From assembly GCA_003221985.1 (NCBI GenBank), contig QHUQ01000069.1, positions 1 through 5,342 of the forward strand: a stretch of DNA of 5,342 nt, in the 5' to 3' direction. The number at the start of each line of letters is the position of its first letter. Position 1 is the first letter of the stretch. Below, piece by piece: positions 3,864 through 5,342 of the stretch. The position numbers were made by a program, and so were the translations under genes. The DNA is from Gemmatimonadota bacterium (GTDB taxonomy: Bacteria > Gemmatimonadota > Gemmatimonadetes > Gemmatimonadales > GWC2-71-9). The notes below the pieces were generated by a model that saw only the letters and a program-made list of their open reading frames with translations, made no database searches and had not been told where the DNA came from.

Positions 3864-5342
3864 TGATCGAGAATTCGTTCGACACGCCGTCGGTCGTCCC
3901 GGGGGAGCGGCTCGAGCTGGACCCCGTGGCAGCGCACGACCTCGCACCCGACCAGCGCCACGATCAGCCGGAGGCAGCCGGCGACACGGAAGTGCACCTG
4001 CTCAAATACGTGAAGGTGTTTTACAAGCGCCGCCGGATGGCGATCACGACGTTTCTCCTCGTCGTCGGCAGCGTCACGGTCTACACCTTCACCGCCACTC
4101 CGATCTTCGAGGCCAAGACGCGGCTGCTCATCGAAGCGGAGAACCGGAACGTCGTCTCCTTCAAGGCCGTGCTCGACGAAGACCAGACGAGAGCCGACTA
4201 CTACCAGACGCAGTACAACCTGCTGCAAAGCCGCGCGCTGGCCCTGCGGACCATCGACCAGTTGAAGCTGTGGGAAACGCCGCCCTTCAGGAACGACAAG
4301 CGCTTCAGCTTGAAGAGAATGATGCTGGGCGCCCCGGCCCTTGTCGGGCAATACGCGGTGTCCGGCATCAGCCGGGCTGGCGACGCGGCGTCCGGATTTA
4401 GCGGAACTGGCGGATCTGCCGCCCGAACCACCGAAAGCGCGAATCCCGGCCCCGATGAAACCGCCTCGCAGTCGGACGCGATCGACGCGTTCGAGAACGC
4501 TCTCACAATCGCTCCAGTCCGCAACAGCCGGCTGGTCGATCTCAAGTTCGACCTGCCCGACGGTGCGCTTGCCGCGACCGTCGTCAACGCGCTGGCGAAG
4601 AACTACATCACCCAGAGCCTCGAGTTCAAGTTCATGGCGTCGAAGGACGCGAGCGACTGGCTCGGGCAGCAGCTCGGGGAACAGCGGAAGCAGGTGGAGG
4701 GCGCCGAAAAGAAGCTGCAACAGTACCGCGAGCAGAACGACTCGATTTCGATGAAGGATCGCGAGAACATCGTCGTGCAGAAGCTCACCGAGCTGACCGG
4801 GGCGGTCACGCAGGCGAAGACCGAGCGGTTCCAGCGAGAGGCGCTCTACAGGCAGGTCGAATCGCTTCGCGGCAACCCGGCGATGCTCGACACGTTCCCT
4901 GCGATTCTCGCCAACACGTTCATTCAGCAGCAGAAGACGGAGCTGGCGCAGCTCCAGTCGCAATCGGCGCAGCTGGGAGACAAGCTCGGCCCGAACCATC
5001 CCGACATGGTGAAGATCCGGTCGGCGATCCGGCTGACCCAGGCGAAGCTGGACGGCGAGATCGGCAAGGTCGTGCAGGGGGTGAAGAACGAGTACCTCGC
5101 CGCGCTGGCGAAGGAAAACAGCCTGACCGGCGCGCTCAACGCCCAGAAGGGCGACGCGCTCGCGATGAACCGCAAGGCCATCGACTACAGCGTGCTCGAT
5201 CGCGAAGTCCAGAGCAGCCGACAGATTTTCGACAGCCTCATGCAGCGAGCGAAGGAAACCGGCGTCAGCGCCGAGCTGAAGACGAGCAACATCCGGGTCG
5301 TCGATCGGGCCCAGACGCCGACGGAGCCGGTGAGCCCCCAGA
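3863..5342 (+). CDS. Wzc-like chain-length determinant / GNVR-domain protein, 3' end outside the window
   Basis: 493 residues are visible and the frame is still open at the window edge. Residues 1-42 are an acidic cytoplasmic leader. Residues 43-58 (EVHLLKYVKVFYKRRR) and the membrane helix at about 59-78 (MAITTFLLVVGSVTVYTFTA) begin the Wzz domain, continuing with IFEAKTRLLIE. Residues about 170-205 are a Gly/Ala/Ser/Pro-rich insert. Then come NSRLVDLKFD (221-230) and a long helical region (255-430) likely to be coiled coil in the periplasm. LGPNHPDMVKI (375-385) is the HP motif common in this family. LDREVQSSRQIFDSLMQRAKE (445-465) with VVDRAQTPTEPVSPQ is the GNVR region that precedes the second membrane helix. 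The protein would control polymer length and link the inner-membrane polymerase to the Wza-like exporter. Whether a tyrosine-kinase domain follows cannot be seen. Confidence 0.92.
   Translation, partial: MIENSFDTPSVVPGERLELDPVAAHDLAPDQRHDQPEAAGDTEVHLLKYVKVFYKRRRMAITTFLLVVGSVTVYTFTATPIFEAKTRLLIEAENRNVVSFKAVLDEDQTRADYYQTQYNLLQSRALALRTIDQLKLWETPPFRNDKRFSLKRMMLGAPALVGQYAVSGISRAGDAASGFSGTGGSAARTTESANPGPDETASQSDAIDAFENALTIAPVRNSRLVDLKFDLPDGALAATVVNALAKNYITQSLEFKFMASKDASDWLGQQLGEQRKQVEGAEKKLQQYREQNDSISMKDRENIVVQKLTELTGAVTQAKTERFQREALYRQVESLRGNPAMLDTFPAILANTFIQQQKTELAQLQSQSAQLGDKLGPNHPDMVKIRSAIRLTQAKLDGEIGKVVQGVKNEYLAALAKENSLTGALNAQKGDALAMNRKAIDYSVLDREVQSSRQIFDSLMQRAKETGVSAELKTSNIRVVDRAQTPTEPVSPQ

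Noticed and set aside
3671..4999. 442-codon open frame on the minus strand
   Set aside because: Lies opposite the Wza- and Wzc-like genes, whose motifs are clear. Its Leu/Arg-rich repetitive composition reflects the complementary codons.

Overview
The window is GC-rich, densely coding bacterial DNA. The paired outer-membrane/periplasmic exporter genes show a Gram-negative, two-membrane cell. The gene order, the secreted prealbumin-like protein next to the locus, and intergenic arrays of 7-8 bp repeats made me think of Acidobacteriota (Vicinamibacteria-like) genomes. That placement is a recollection-based inference, not something the sequence proves.

Layout. Positions 1-115 hold a degenerate heptamer array (unit TGAACCC). 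Positions 116-352, on the minus strand, encode a small GlsB/YeaQ/YmgE-type membrane protein. Its upstream side carries a second array of octamers (TTGGTGAA) in two facing arms (371-459), so the gene is bracketed by short-period repeats. Positions 460-1026 contain no convincing gene; two adjacent hairpins (507-575) and a sigma70-like promoter (932-961) can be seen. Then, all on the plus strand: a secreted protein with a carboxypeptidase-regulatory-like fold and a hydrophobic tail (1027-1536), an outer-membrane beta-barrel of the BBP2 type (1670-2893), a Wza-like polysaccharide export protein (2883-3863) and the first 493 codons of a Wzc-like chain-length regulator/co-polymerase (3863 to the window end, open). 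The last three genes overlap by 11 bp and 1 bp and almost certainly form one operon.

How they work together. The three overlapping genes make the envelope-crossing part of a Wzx/Wzy-type exopolysaccharide or capsule system: Wzc-like in the inner membrane, Wza-like in the periplasm, beta-barrel in the outer membrane. The Wza-like protein stops right after its second SLBB domain and has no C-terminal outer-membrane helix of the E. coli Wza type, so the adjacent barrel is a natural candidate for the missing outer-membrane pore.

The most unusual feature is the barrel/wza junction. A two-armed heptamer array (about 2905-3031) lies inside the reading frame that begins at the only upstream ATG of wza and encodes a repeated heptapeptide just before the signal peptide. 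At all three places where the consensus unit would give an in-frame TGA, the base is changed. This raises the possibilities of a captured intergenic repeat, an ambiguous start, and slippage-driven on/off switching of export.
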